From Gammaproteobacteria bacterium (GTDB taxonomy: Bacteria; Pseudomonadota; Gammaproteobacteria; Methylococcales; Methylococcaceae): 64,000 nucleotides of DNA. The notes below the pieces were generated by a model. That model searched no databases and was not told the origin of the DNA. It saw nothing but the letters and a program-made list of their open reading frames with translations. Of the stretch, positions 37,969-47,920 are shown in pieces. Position 1 is the first letter of the stretch, and each line of letters begins with the position of its first letter. The stretch lies in contig RFVA01000003.1 of NCBI GenBank assembly GCA_009922685.1, forward strand, positions 1-64,000, in the 5' to 3' direction. Position numbers and translations under genes: made by a program.

Positions 37969-38979
37969 TTACACCACCCCAGCGCGCAGTAGATCGTGCA
38001 TGTTCAGCGCGCCCACTAAGTGCCCATCCGCCGCGACGACGAGAAGAGCATTGATGCTCTTTTCTTCCATGATCCTGACGGTTTCAGCAGCCAGACAGTC
38101 GGGGTCCACGGAGGTGCAGTGTCGCATCATCACCTCGCTGATCTTCGTGGCATGAAGGTCCATGGAGGTTTCTAAAAGCCTTCTGAGATCGCCATCGGTA
38201 AAAATGCCGAGTACTTCATCGCGTTGGTTGACCACGGCCGTCATACCGAGTTTTTTGGCCGTCATTTCAAGAACGGCCTCTCGGAGCGCCGCAGACTCCC
38301 GAACCTTCGGGACGTCCTCCCCCTGATGCATGATGTCTCGAACCCGGATCAACAGCCGGCGACCGAGGCTGCCACTGGGGTGAGAGAAGGCAAAATCCTC
38401 TCGACTGAACCCCCGAGCTTCAAGCATGGCGACTGCGAGGGCATCGCCCATGGCCAATGCGGCGGTCGTGCTCGAGGTCGGGGCAAGCCCCAGTGGGCAG
38501 GCTTCTTCTGTGATGCCCGTGTCAAGGGCGACATCCGCCTGGCCTGCGAGCGTTGATTGGTGATTGCCGGTCATCGCAATCAAAGGGATGCCGAGGCGCT
38601 TTAGGATTGGGATGATGGTCAGAATTTCGGCTGAATCCCCCGAATGGGAGAGTGCAAGGACGACATCTTCGGGGGTGATCATGCCAAGATCTCCATGCCC
38701 TGCCTCACCGGGATGGACAAAAAAAGCCGGGGTGCCGGTGCTTGCCAGTGTGGCCGCAATCTTGCCAGCAATATGTCCTGATTTCCCCATCCCGGTCACC
38801 ACCACACGGCCCCGACACTCCATGAGGATGCGACAAGCTAAAGCAAAGCGGTCGTCAATGCGTGACTCCAGAGCCTTGACGGCAGCGGCCTCGGTGGCAA
38901 TCACTCGGATGCCGGCCTCGCAAAGGGCGCGAGCATCAAAGTGGGGGGCAGGGCGGTGGGGTTGTATGTCGGGGACCAT
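37969..38979 (-). CDS. kdsD: Arabinose-5-phosphate isomerase KdsD (KpsF/GutQ family)
   Basis: Isomerises ribulose-5-phosphate to arabinose-5-phosphate, the first committed step to KDO. The 336-residue protein has an N-terminal SIS domain ([42 protein letters not shown], the [17 protein letters not shown] block) and two C-terminal CBS domains (about 210-330). It heads the kdsD-kdsC-lptCAB-rpoN-hpf-rapZ run. Confidence 0.95.
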   Translation of the reverse strand: MVPDIQPHRPAPHFDARALCEAGIRVIATEAAAVKALESRIDDRFALACRILMECRGRVVVTGMGKSGHIAGKIAATLASTGTPAFFVHPGEAGHGDLGMITPEDVVLALSHSGDSAEILTIIPILKRLGIPLIAMTGNHQSTLAGQADVALDTGITEEACPLGLAPTSSTTAALAMGDALAVAMLEARGFSREDFAFSHPSGSLGRRLLIRVRDIMHQGEDVPKVRESAALREAVLEMTAKKLGMTAVVNQRDEVLGIFTDGDLRRLLETSMDLHATKISEVMMRHCTSVDPDCLAAETVRIMEEKSINALLVVAADGHLVGALNMHDLLRAGVV

Positions 38980-39055
38980 GAAGATGCATCAATAACTATG
39001 CACTCATTATGCCATCCCGCTAGGCGGTTGTCTGAAACGAATGGTGAAGCCGGTC

Positions 39056-40003
39056 CTAGGGCTTTTGGGGCTCTGCCTGATCGCGGCCCATCAGGAGGGC
39101 GTCGGGATGCCGTTCAATCGCATCCGCCAACCTTCGAATGGCCTTCGCTGCATCGGAGAGATCGTGGAGTGTCCTTTGGAGTTCAGCATCCGGTTCGGTC
39201 AAAGCGCCCACCGATGACAGCGCCGCTTTGGCTTCCTTGAGGGTTTCGTTAGCGGTTCCAAGGAGGGGGGGAATCTCGTGATTAAGCTGTTTCATCAGTA
39301 CTTGGCTGTCCTGCGTCATCCCATCAAGATGTCTTAGAAGGCGCTGCAGATCGATCAACGTTTGGTTGAGGTTATCGACGCTGGCACTGGTTTCAGGCTT
39401 GGTGAGTAGTCCATCAAGGTGACGGATCGCACCCAGGGTCGCATCGACGGTATCCTTGAGTGGCAGATCCTGGACTTCATGCGAAAGATGTTGCACGGTC
39501 TTTTCAATATCATCCTTGCTGGAGGGGACCGCAGGGATTTCAGGCAGCTGAAATGCCTGGCTCCCCATCAGCTTGAGTGGCCGATCGGGCATGAAGTCAA
39601 TTTCGATATAGAGTTGATTGGTGACTAGGCTGGTCAACGACAAGCGTGCTCTAAGACCCCGATCGATGAGCGCTTTGAGGTCTGGATGATCGTGTTTATC
39701 GTCATCGCCATGGGTCTCCATCACCTTTTTGAGATCAATTTCAGCGATCACTGGAGTCAGGACCCGGTTGTGGTCAACATCGTACTGAACGAGGACTTCA
39801 TTGACCCGGCCGATGGTCACCCCCTTGAGTTTGACGGCGGCGCCATTGTTGAGGCCATTCACCGACCCTTCAAAGTAAACGACGTAACGCTGGATCTTGC
39901 TGAACGCATTGCCGCCACCGAAGGTGAGGATCAGAACCGTTCCAAGGATCATCGCTCCTAAGGTGAAAAGTCCGATTAATCGAGCGCTTGCAGCATGGCT
40001 CAT
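39056..40003 (-). CDS. MCE-domain (MlaD-type) substrate-binding protein of a second lipid transporter
   Basis: A 315-residue periplasmic protein anchored by one N-terminal helix (LIGLFTLGAMILGTVLILTF). The MCE domain (about 35-150) contains YFEGSVNGLNNGAAVKLKGVTIGRV and LYIEIDF. A long helical C-terminal part (about 165-300) resembles the coiled region of the larger MCE proteins. It is much longer than the canonical MlaD at 49.5 kb. Its start overlaps the ATPase stop by 4 nt. The auxiliary lipoprotein gene that often follows is absent. The substrate is probably lipid, by family. Confidence 0.9.
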   Translation of the reverse strand: MSHAASARLIGLFTLGAMILGTVLILTFGGGNAFSKIQRYVVYFEGSVNGLNNGAAVKLKGVTIGRVNEVLVQYDVDHNRVLTPVIAEIDLKKVMETHGDDDKHDHPDLKALIDRGLRARLSLTSLVTNQLYIEIDFMPDRPLKLMGSQAFQLPEIPAVPSSKDDIEKTVQHLSHEVQDLPLKDTVDATLGAIRHLDGLLTKPETSASVDNLNQTLIDLQRLLRHLDGMTQDSQVLMKQLNHEIPPLLGTANETLKEAKAALSSVGALTEPDAELQRTLHDLSDAAKAIRRLADAIERHPDALLMGRDQAEPQKP

Positions 40004-40833
40004 CGGGAGGCCTCACGGGCGCTCGTGGCGGTCCTTTTGGATTGACCCCGGGTCAGGAATTCCTTGACGGTCGGATGGGTAGAGGTCCTCAGCAGCATAT
40101 CGGGTGGGCCTTTAGCAATAATGGTCTTAGTCTCTGTGTCGAGGAATACCGAATTGGTGCCGATATCTAAAAGGCTCGCAAGATCATGGGTAACGATCAC
40201 CGCGGTAATCCCGAGACTCTCACTCAGGTGGACAATCAGTCTATCAAGACGGCGTGCACTGATGGGATCTAACCCGGCTGAAGGTTCATCAAAGAGGAGG
40301 ATTTCAGGATCCAGCGCCAGGGCTCTCGCGAGGGCGGCCCTTTTTTGCATGCCGCCACTGATTTCAGCCGGATAAAAGCTTTCAAACCCTGAAAGACCAA
40401 CGAGCGCCAATTTGAGCGATACCAGATCGGCAATCTCTTTTGCGCTGAGTGGGGTATGGGCGGTCAGCGGCAATGCAATATTTTCGGCCAGGGTCATTGA
40501 GCTCCAAAGAGCGCCACTTTGATAGAGAATCCCCATTTTAAGCAGCATCGATTGACGTTCTTTTGGGGGAAGCTTCCAGAGATTCTGACCATCAAAGAAG
40601 ACTTCCCCGGTGACCGGTGGTTTGAGACCGATCAGGTGTCGAAGCAGGGTGCTTTTACCACAACCGCTAGCGCCCATGATGATAAAGATCTCACCCCGAA
40701 GAACATCGAAGTCCATGTCTTTTTGGACCATAAAATCATCATACGCCATGGTCAGTTCGCGGACGCTGATATGGACCTGTCTTGGCGAAAGATCGGGTGG
40801 ATGGGGGGTGGTCGATGGCGTCAACACGGTCAA
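40000..40833 (-). CDS. ABC transporter ATP-binding protein (MlaF-type, second system)
   Basis: A 277-residue ATPase with Walker A MGASGCGKSTLLRHLIGL, the LYQSGALWSSMTLAENIALPL Q-loop region shared with MlaF, signature ISGGMQKRAALARAL, Walker B ILLFDEPSAGLDP and switch THDLASL. It is flanked and overlapped by the permease and MCE genes, making a three-gene transporter. It is related to, but clearly distinct from, the MlaF at 47.9 kb. Confidence 0.93.
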   Translation of the reverse strand: MTVLTPSTTPHPPDLSPRQVHISVRELTMAYDDFMVQKDMDFDVLRGEIFIIMGASGCGKSTLLRHLIGLKPPVTGEVFFDGQNLWKLPPKERQSMLLKMGILYQSGALWSSMTLAENIALPLTAHTPLSAKEIADLVSLKLALVGLSGFESFYPAEISGGMQKRAALARALALDPEILLFDEPSAGLDPISARRLDRLIVHLSESLGITAVIVTHDLASLLDIGTNSVFLDTETKTIIAKGPPDMLLRTSTHPTVKEFLTRGQSKRTATSAREASR

Positions 40834-41969
40834 CGTTTATAAAGATTGAGGGCCGTCACCAGGAGGGTCATCAGGGCATCAGAGATGACGATGTAAACGA
40901 TCCCTGTGACCACCGCGGAGGTGGTCGCGAGCCCAACCGAGGAGGCATTGCGCTGGCATAGAAGCCCTCTAAGGCAACCAGCGGTCGCGACCAGAATGCC
41001 GAAAACCGCGCTTTTACCGATGCCGACCTCAAAATCGATCAGGCGTAACCGTGTTTGGATTTGGATGAGGTATTCGGAGGCTGAGATATCAAAAAGGCCG
41101 GCGGCGACCAGGGCGCCACCAATCATTCCCCAGATGTCCGCGTAGAGGCAGAGGAGGGGGATCGTCACTAGCATGGCGAGGATTCTGGGCATGACCAGAA
41201 AATCCATGGGTGAAAACCCGGAGGTCTTAAGCGCGTCGATTTCATCGTTGACGGTCATCGATCCGATTTCGGCGGCAAAGGCGCTTCCGGTGCGGCCGGC
41301 CATCAAGATGGCGGTCATCATGGCCCCCATTTCTCGCGCCATTCCAAGTCCCACCAGATCGGCGATAAAAATCTGAGCGCCAAAGAGCTTCAGTTGGACG
41401 GCACCTACAAACGCCAGAATCATCCCAACGAGGGTGGAGATCAGCGTGATGATCGGCAGTGCGTGAGGCCCGCAGGCCTCAACCAATCGCCAGAAGTCGC
41501 TCCAGCGCATCTGGCTTTGGCCCCCAAGGAGCCGAAAGAGGCCCAAGATCGCCTCGCCGATGAAGTCCGCCAAAAGCCCGATATCTTTGATGAGCCAGAG
41601 CGTGTGTCGGCCAAGGACAGACAGCCAATCATCCGGATTCTTTTGTCGGCTGGCATCCTGCCGCTCGGGGACAGCAGCGGCCAGCATTAAAAGTCCCTGG
41701 ATGCCCTCTGGCAGGCCCCGAGTATCCAGGGTCATTTGCTGCGCGTCACAGAATTGGCTCAAGGCTCTGATATACGTCAGCAAGAGACTGTCCCAGTGCA
41801 TGAGATCTTGAGTCTCAAGACGAACGATCTCAAGGCCATGAAGGGCTTGTAATTGGTTGATGGTCGCCTCAGCCCGGGGGCAGTTCTCGCCAATGCGCCA
41901 TGCGCCACCAATCAGGACCCTTGCCGATGGGGCATGTTCAAAGAGGATGTCAACCCGTGGCTGTTGCAT
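40830..41969 (-). CDS. MlaE-type permease with N-terminal STAS-like domain
   Basis: A 379-residue protein: residues 1-105 resemble a STAS/MlaB domain (DLMHWDSLLLTYIRALSQFC, TLDTRGLPEGIQGLL), followed by an MlaE permease with about five membrane segments. Typical MlaE blocks are GMILAFVGAVQL, AREMGAMMTAILMAGRTGSAFAAEIGSM and VNDEIDALKTSGFSP. The fusion places in one chain what the other Mla system encodes as mlaE plus mlaB. The start overlaps the stop of the dehydrogenase gene upstream (TGATG). Confidence 0.92.
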   Translation of the reverse strand: MQQPRVDILFEHAPSARVLIGGAWRIGENCPRAEATINQLQALHGLEIVRLETQDLMHWDSLLLTYIRALSQFCDAQQMTLDTRGLPEGIQGLLMLAAAVPERQDASRQKNPDDWLSVLGRHTLWLIKDIGLLADFIGEAILGLFRLLGGQSQMRWSDFWRLVEACGPHALPIITLISTLVGMILAFVGAVQLKLFGAQIFIADLVGLGMAREMGAMMTAILMAGRTGSAFAAEIGSMTVNDEIDALKTSGFSPMDFLVMPRILAMLVTIPLLCLYADIWGMIGGALVAAGLFDISASEYLIQIQTRLRLIDFEVGIGKSAVFGILVATAGCLRGLLCQRNASSVGLATTSAVVTGIVYIVISDALMTLLVTALNLYKR

Positions 41970-42862
41970 CAGTTCGGGCGCTTCAATCGGTAAAGCGCTG
42001 AAATATCGTCATCACCATGGCCTTGTTCAAGGAGTTGAACATAGTGTTCACGGGTGGTCTCTGTGAGCGGGAGAGTGATCCCAAGGTCTTGGGCCATGGC
42101 GGCTACAATCTCCAAATCCTTGAGGTGCAAGCCCAGCTTGAATCCCGGGGTAAAGCGCCCTTCGAGCATGGATTTACCGCGTTTATCGAGGAACCAGTTC
42201 CCGGCCGCGCCACCGCTCATAGCCTCTATGACTTTTTCCATATCAAGACCGAGATGGTGGCCAAAGGCCAGTGCTTCGGTGACGGCTTCATTGATCCCGG
42301 CGCAAAGGACTTGGTTCACGGCTTTCGCGCTCTGGCCCATCCCAACGTCCCCCATATGAATGATCTTGGCCGCGATGGTCTCAAGGAGGGGACGAATTTT
42401 TTCAAGGGATCCCAGGCGGCCTCCCACCATGATCGCCAAGGTGCCATGAGAGGCTCCTTCAACGCCACCAGTGACCGGGGCATCCAGGAAGTCGGCACCG
42501 CAACGCCGCACCATCTTCGCTGCAAGCTTGGCGGTGTCAGGACTGACGGTTGAGAAATCGATCACCAGATGTTCTGAGGTCAGCCCCTCAAGAAGGGTCT
42601 CAATGACCATCAGCACATCCTCATCCTTTGAAACACAGAGCGCAAGGATCTTCGCCGTAGTGGGTAGCTCCCCAAGATGCTGAAGGGCGATGACGTGATG
42701 TTCTTGAGCAAAGGCCTGAGCCCGCTCGGGGGTCCGGTTCCAGACGGCCTTGAGATAGCCTCTTAGGGCCCAATGGCTGGCCATAGGGGCGCCCATGGCA
42801 CCCAGGCCGACAAAGGCGGCAGTCCGCTCGCTCTTAAGAGGCTCAGACACCATGGAGGTCAT
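41969..42862 (-). CDS. NAD(P)-dependent beta-hydroxyacid dehydrogenase family protein
   Basis: A 297-residue member of the 3-hydroxyisobutyrate/tartronate-semialdehyde reductase family. It has the Rossmann motif FVGLGAMGAPMASHWALRGY, VIDFSTVSPDTAKLA, the substrate loop DAPVTGGVEGASHGTLAIMVGG, and the catalytic lysine in GMGQSAKAVNQ. The substrate is not predictable from sequence alone; succinate-semialdehyde or related carbonyl reduction is possible. The ATG overlaps the speA stop (TAATG); ATG 42853 is an alternative start. Confidence 0.9.
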   Translation of the reverse strand: MTSMVSEPLKSERTAAFVGLGAMGAPMASHWALRGYLKAVWNRTPERAQAFAQEHHVIALQHLGELPTTAKILALCVSKDEDVLMVIETLLEGLTSEHLVIDFSTVSPDTAKLAAKMVRRCGADFLDAPVTGGVEGASHGTLAIMVGGRLGSLEKIRPLLETIAAKIIHMGDVGMGQSAKAVNQVLCAGINEAVTEALAFGHHLGLDMEKVIEAMSGGAAGNWFLDKRGKSMLEGRFTPGFKLGLHLKDLEIVAAMAQDLGITLPLTETTREHYVQLLEQGHGDDDISALYRLKRPN

Positions 42863-44612
42863 TATTCCTCGAGGTAGGTATAGCTTCCGAGGCCTGCGAC
42901 CAGTTCGCTTTCAAATTGTTTGCGGCGTTCTGGGGTGAGGTCGGACTCGAGAAGTTTTTTGCGGTAGGCCCGCTCCAGCTCTTCAGGCTCGATGTTGACA
43001 TAACGCAACATATCATCGGCGCCATCACCATGGGTCGGATCCAGCATCTGATAGCCGCCGGTTCCGTCCAGTGCAATATTGATCGAATGGGTATCACCGA
43101 AGAGGTTATGCATGTCGCCCAGGATCTCCTGATAGGCGCCGACCAGGAAAATCCCGATCAGGTAGCTTTCGCCAGGGATCGGCGCATGGAGCCTCAGGGT
43201 TGATTCAAGGCTCTGGCGATCAATATAGGCATCAATCCGTCCATCAGAGTCGCAGGTCAAATCCTGAATAACGCAGCGTCGGCTAGGTTCTTCCAAAAGT
43301 CGCTGCAGCGGCATCACCGGGAACACCTGGCCAATGGCCCAGGCGTCGGGCATCGACTGGAAGAGGGAGAAGTTACAGAAGACCTTGTCAGCCAGGCGAT
43401 CATTTAATTCATCGAGAAGCTCGCGGTGGGCTCTCAGGCGAATGTCGAGCCCCCGGCGCACCGCATGCGAAATAGCGGCATTGAGGCGCTCCGCCTCCGC
43501 CAGCTGGGCAAGAGACATCTGTCCTTGGACAAACATCGCACGCGCCTCGGCCAGGTCAAATTGAGCATCGTGATAGATTCCGACCACGGATTCATTCGGC
43601 AGCCGGTCAAGGCACTCGGCGAGGTCCTCTAAGGGGGCGGCATCGATATCGCGCGGCGGTGTGGGATCTTCCGGAACGGATTCGACGTCAGTGATGTGGG
43701 TGATCAGCACGGCATGATGCGCGCTCATGGCACGCCCTGATTCGGTTAGGAGATCTGGATGGGGCAGTTCATATTCGGTGCAGACTTCGCTGAAGGCTCT
43801 GATGATCGAGGCCGCATACTGGTCAAGGCTGTAGTTGAGGGAGCATTCACTGGTTGAGCGGGTTCCTTCATAATCGACCCCAAGGCCCCCACCGACATCA
43901 GCCACTTGGATGTCGGCACCCAGTGCCCGCAGTTCTGCATAGTAGCGACCGGCTTCACGGACGGCTGTTTTGACATGGCCGATGTCGGCGATCTGAGAGC
44001 CCATGTGGAAATGCATGAGTTTGAGCCAGCCAAGTTTGCCATGACGCTTCAGGTCTTCGACCAACTTTAGGATCTCACCGCTGTGAAGACCGAACTTTGA
44101 TTTTTCGCCAAGACATTAAGGCCGAGGGTGCGGCCGATCAGCGCCAAGCGGATGTAGGAGCGGTCCTTGTAGCCGTTACAAATCACGATCCCAGCCTCTG
44201 AGAGGGCCAAAATAGCGAGTAATTCCGATTTACTTCCGGCCTCAAGTCCGACCGGGTAATGGTCATTGCGGATGATGCCATCGACGACGCCGCGTTGCTG
44301 ATTGACCTTGATCGGATAGATAGGGGTGTAATTTCCGAGGTACTCGAATTCTTCCTTAGCGGTATTGAAGGCTTCGGTGAGGCGGCCGATGCGATCCCTC
44401 AAGATATCCTTGAAGCGGACCAGAACGGGGAGGGCAAGGCCTTCCTTTCGAACGGAATCGACGATTTCAACCAGATCGACGGTGCCATTTTTGGAGGAGC
44501 CGGCGGGATGTACCACCACATGGCCCTTGTCATTGATGTCGAAATAACCCTCGCCCCAATGTTCTATGGCATAGATTTCCCGGGACAGGGCGGTGCTCCA
44601 TTTCGCGTTCAT
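42862..44612 (-). pseudogene. speA: Biosynthetic arginine decarboxylase SpeA, disrupted by internal deletion and frameshift
   Basis: SpeA converts arginine to agmatine with PLP on the route to putrescine. The N-terminal frame starts MNAKWSTALSREIYAI (ATG 44612, AAGGA upstream), contains the PLP-lysine region YPIKVNQ and NGYKDRSYIRLALIG, then runs out of frame after LGLNV and stops at 44067. The second frame resumes with GEKSKFGL and continues through HFHMGSQ, DVGGGLGVDYEGTRS and a normal C-terminus. Compared with E. coli SpeA about 44 residues are missing (roughly 130 nt, not a multiple of three) at the junction near 44093-44113. Adding 130 nt restores about 626 codons. True decay or an assembly gap cannot be told apart here. 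It is divergent from speE. Confidence 0.88.
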
Positions 44613-44681
44613 GAGAATTTCCTTTGATATGACCTGCAATTATGTGGAAAATCGCGACTCTTTTCTATGCGAGGTTTCCTA

Positions 44682-45536
44682 ATGATTGATGCTTCTGGTT
44701 GGTTCAGTGAAGTCTATCCCCACCACGGCAGTGCCTTCTCCTTGAAGTTGAAGGCCAAGCTCCACGAGGAGCAGACCCCTTTCCAGAAGATTGAGATTTA
44801 CGATACCGAATGGTTCGGAAAGCTCATGATTATCGATGGCTGCACCATGGTATCGGACCGTGATAACTTCCTCTATCACGAAATGATGACGCATCCCGTT
44901 CTCTATACCCATCCCAATCCAAAGCGCGTCTGGGTAATCGGCGGTGGCGATTGTGGCAGCCTCAAAGAGGTTTTGAGGCACCCTGAGGTCGAACAGGCGA
45001 TACAAATCGAGATTGACGAGCGGGTCACCCGTCTCGCTGAAATCCATTTCCCCGATCTTTGCACCTCGAACCACGATGAACGAGCAGAGCTGCTTTTTAT
45101 CGATGGAATCCAGTGGGTCAAAGATGCGGCGGACGGGAGTGTTGATGTCATCATCGTCGACAGCACGGATCCCGTTGGACCTGCCGAGGGGCTTTTTAAT
45201 GAGGCATTCTATCGGGATTGCCTTCGCTGCCTAGGCCCTCATGGTATCCTCGTGCAGCAGAGTGAGTCACCGCTTTTCCATGCCGATTTGATGGTGGCCA
45301 TGCACGCAACGATGCGAAAGGCAGGCTTTACCCATACGCGGAGTTTCTTCTTTCCACAATGTCTTTACCCTTCGGGCTGGTGGAGCGGTACCATGGCCTC
45401 CAAGGCGGCCTTGACCGGCTTCCGTGAAGCCGATGCCGCGGGGCGTCCTTTTGAGACGGCCTATTACAATACCGAGATACACCAGGCGGCATTTGCCACT
45501 CCTGAATTCCTTAGGAAGCGCTTCAGGGACCTTTAA
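44682..45536 (+). CDS. speE: Polyamine aminopropyltransferase (spermidine synthase)
   Basis: Transfers the aminopropyl group of decarboxylated SAM to putrescine. The 284-residue protein has the family blocks EIYDTEWFGKLMIIDGCTMVSDRDNFLYHEMM, the SAM motif VIGGGDCGSLKEVLRH, IVDSTDPVGPAEGLF and YPSGWWSGTMASK. The SAM motif reads GGGDCG where most have GGGDGG. ATG 44682 has GAGG upstream; ATG 44667 is an in-frame alternative. It is divergent from the broken speA, which would have fed this pathway via agmatine. Confidence 0.94.
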   Translation: MIDASGWFSEVYPHHGSAFSLKLKAKLHEEQTPFQKIEIYDTEWFGKLMIIDGCTMVSDRDNFLYHEMMTHPVLYTHPNPKRVWVIGGGDCGSLKEVLRHPEVEQAIQIEIDERVTRLAEIHFPDLCTSNHDERAELLFIDGIQWVKDAADGSVDVIIVDSTDPVGPAEGLFNEAFYRDCLRCLGPHGILVQQSESPLFHADLMVAMHATMRKAGFTHTRSFFFPQCLYPSGWWSGTMASKAALTGFREADAAGRPFETAYYNTEIHQAAFATPEFLRKRFRDL

Positions 45537-45572
45537 GCACCGAATCATTCGTCAACACAGGAGTAATCCGTC

Positions 45573-45836
45573 ATGGCAGAAAAAGACATCAGTGAAGCAT
45601 TGTTCGTGCTCCGCCAGGAAGTCGAGCGCCTCGAATCAGCTCACCCAGAAATCAGCGCCAAGCTCGAGTCACTCCTTGAAAAGCTCGAGCACCGACTCGA
45701 CAGCGAGGATGATGGCAAGCACTTGCATCTCCTCAAGGATTTTAAGGACGCTGTTTCAAGCTTTGAAGTCGAACATCCAACCGCTACTGGCATCATCAAT
45801 GAGTTGATGCTCACCCTCAGCAATCTCGGGATCTAA
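45573..45836 (+). CDS. DUF4404 family protein
   Basis: An 87-residue soluble, highly charged and probably all-helical protein (LFVLRQEVERLES, KLESLLEKLEHRLD, FEVEHPTATGIINELMLTLSNLGI). The pattern matches the small DUF4404 family of unknown function, common in gammaproteobacteria. An AGGAG ribosome site lies upstream. It follows speE and ends 3 nt from the convergent mtgA stop, with no terminator between them. Confidence 0.85.
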   Translation: MAEKDISEALFVLRQEVERLESAHPEISAKLESLLEKLEHRLDSEDDGKHLHLLKDFKDAVSSFEVEHPTATGIINELMLTLSNLGI

Positions 45837-45839
45837 GAC

Positions 45840-46613
45840 TTAGAGATCATCGAGAGCCCGTTTCCCGCCAAGGTGTTGCATCTGGCGGGAGATCCACTGT
45901 TGTCGTTTCAGGATATAGGCACTTGGGGCATTGGCTTTGAGGACCTTAGGGTTTGGCAGAACCGCGGCCAAGAGGGCTGATTCCTCTCGCCCAAGTTCTT
46001 TGGGGTTTTTTCCAAAGAAATGGTTTGCTGCCGCTTTGGCGCCATAAATCCCAGGGCCAAATTCGGCAATATTGAGGTAGACCTCAAGAATGCGCTGCTT
46101 CGGCCAACTCAACTCAATGAGGGCGGTAAAGTAGGCTTCAAGGATCTTCCGAAGGTAGCTTCGCCCGCCAAATAGAAACAGGTTCTTGGCCGTTTGCTGG
46201 CTGATCGTGCTCCCCCCGCGGGGCGTTTTTCGGGTCAGGTTATCTTCAAAGGCCTTTTCGATCGCCTCAAAGTTGAATCCAAGGTGGTGGGCAAAGGTCT
46301 GGTCTTCTGAAGCGAGGACCGCGAGCTTAAGCTGGCTGGATATCTCCTCAAAAGGCACCCACTGATACTGGATGGTATGCGCTTCCTGGGTTTTGGTCGT
46401 TGGGGTCCAACGATCAATGATCATGAACATGCTGGTGGGCGGTGGGACCCAGCGGAGGATCAATACCGGCGTCGCGCTCAAGAGGAAGATCACCATGGCT
46501 ATCGGTTGGAGGACGCCAAAGGGTGAGGGCTTTGGCGCCCCCCTATAGGGCTGATCTTTTTTTCGAGCGATCCTTTTGATCGGGGTCATGGGTGACCTTT
46601 TTCGGAATGACAC
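45840..46613 (-). CDS. mtgA: Monofunctional biosynthetic peptidoglycan transglycosylase MtgA
   Basis: Polymerises lipid II into glycan strands without a transpeptidase domain. The 257-residue protein has one N-terminal membrane helix (PIAMVIFLLSATPVLILRW) and a GT51 domain: the catalytic glutamate in VLASEDQTFAHHLGF, GGSTISQQTAKNLFLF, KQRILEVYLNIAEFGPGIYGAKAAANHFF and EESALLAAVLPNP. ATG 46589 is a possible shorter start. It lies downstream of fba but is separated by a strong terminator. Confidence 0.94.
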   Translation of the reverse strand: MSFRKRSPMTPIKRIARKKDQPYRGAPKPSPFGVLQPIAMVIFLLSATPVLILRWVPPPTSMFMIIDRWTPTTKTQEAHTIQYQWVPFEEISSQLKLAVLASEDQTFAHHLGFNFEAIEKAFEDNLTRKTPRGGSTISQQTAKNLFLFGGRSYLRKILEAYFTALIELSWPKQRILEVYLNIAEFGPGIYGAKAAANHFFGKNPKELGREESALLAAVLPNPKVLKANAPSAYILKRQQWISRQMQHLGGKRALDDL

Positions 46614-46618
46614 ACATT

Positions 46619-46654
46619 AAAAAGCCGGGGTGGTTGACCCGCCCCGGCTTTTTT
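46619..46654 (-). terminator. Rho-independent terminator downstream of fba
   Basis: A strong inverted repeat: AAAAAGCCGGGG and CCCCGGCTTTTTT form a 10-plus-bp GC-rich stem with an 11-nt loop. Read on the minus strand it follows the fba stop (46678) by about 24 nt and ends in a T run. It is nearly symmetric and could also work in the other direction. Confidence 0.92.
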
Positions 46655-46677
46655 CAGCGCCAAACGCGCGAGGATGT

Positions 46678-47757
46678 TTAGAGCTTGTTCAGCGCATTGA
46701 GATCGGCGTAAGCCTGCTGGAGGCGATCCGCCATGCTGGTCTGGGCAGAGCGAATCCAGACCCTTGGATCATAGAACTTCTTATTCGGCTTGTCGGCACC
46801 TTCTGGATTGCCGATCTGGCCTTGGAGGTAGCCTTCGTTTTTCTTGTAGAACTCACGAATACCGTTCCAGTAGGCCCACTGGGTATCGGTGTCAATATTC
46901 ATTTTAATGACGCCGTAGCTGATCGATTCACGAATTTCCTCTTCGGTGGAACCAGAGCCACCGTGGAAGACGAAGTTTAGAGTATTTTCTGGAACACCAA
47001 ATTTCTCAGAGACGTGGGTTTGTGAATTCAGCAGAATCTTTGGGGTGAGTTTCACGTTACCTGGTGAATAAACCCCATGGACGTTCCCGAAGGAGGCGGC
47101 AATCGTGAAATTCGGGCTGATCTTTGACAGGCGTTCGTAGGCGTAGGCAACATCTTCTGGCTGGGTGTAGAGCGCAGAGTGGTCCATACCACTGTTGTCG
47201 ACACCGTCCTCCTCGCCACCGGTGCAACCGAGTTCGATTTCAAGGGTCATGCCGATCTTGGCCATACGGGTGAGGTACTGGGCACAGATTTCGATGTTTT
47301 CTTCGAGAGATTCTTCAGAGAGATCGAGCATATGAGAGCTGAACAGTGGCTTACCGGTTTCAGCAAAGTGCTTTTCACCGGCATCAAGTAAGCCATCAAT
47401 CCATGGCAGCAGTTTCTTTGCGGCGTGGTCCGTGTGGACAATGACAGGGACACCGTAATGTTCAGCCATCAGGTGCACATGGCGCGCACCTGAGATGGCG
47501 CCAAGGATTTGGGCGCCTTGGCCTTCGAGCTTAACGCCTTTGCCTGCGATGAACTGCGCGCCCCCATTTGAGAACTGGATGATCACGGCAGACTGGGCCT
47601 TCGCCGCAGCCTCAAGCACGGCATTAATAGAGTCTGTGCTGATGACATTGACTGCGGGCAGGGCAAACTTGTGGGCTTTGGCAAACGCGAAAATCTTTTG
47701 AACATCCGCGCCAGTGGCTACGCCGGGTTTGACGATATCGAGCAGTTTGTTTGACAT
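46678..47757 (-). CDS. fba: Class II fructose-bisphosphate aldolase
   Basis: Zinc-dependent aldolase of glycolysis/gluconeogenesis. The 359-residue protein shows FALPAVNVISTDSINAVLEAA, the zinc ligands in VIVHTDHAAKKLLPWIDG, ELGCTGGEEDGVDNS and FVFHGGSGSTEEEI, and the C-terminal GVIKMNIDTDTQWAYWNG. Length and motifs match the E. coli FbaA type. It is divergent from the mla operon and has its own terminator. Confidence 0.97.
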   Translation of the reverse strand: MSNKLLDIVKPGVATGADVQKIFAFAKAHKFALPAVNVISTDSINAVLEAAAKAQSAVIIQFSNGGAQFIAGKGVKLEGQGAQILGAISGARHVHLMAEHYGVPVIVHTDHAAKKLLPWIDGLLDAGEKHFAETGKPLFSSHMLDLSEESLEENIEICAQYLTRMAKIGMTLEIELGCTGGEEDGVDNSGMDHSALYTQPEDVAYAYERLSKISPNFTIAASFGNVHGVYSPGNVKLTPKILLNSQTHVSEKFGVPENTLNFVFHGGSGSTEEEIRESISYGVIKMNIDTDTQWAYWNGIREFYKKNEGYLQGQIGNPEGADKPNKKFYDPRVWIRSAQTSMADRLQQAYADLNALNKL

Positions 47758-47920
47758 CCGGGGACTCCCTAAAGAAGGTTGATTAAAACGAGCATTTTAA
47801 CAGATCCGAACGGCTGTGATGAGCCCCTTGAGCCATGACCAAGTTGACTCCGACGCTTCCCCTCGCCAAAATGGGCCGTTGATCCCAATCCTTATCCCGC
47901 CCGATTATCCCCGCGAGGCC

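Noticed and set aside
47816-47920. N-terminal extension of MlaF from ATG 47816
   Set aside because: The 35 residues lack family similarity and the domain begins just after ATG 47921; left as an uncertain start rather than a separate feature.
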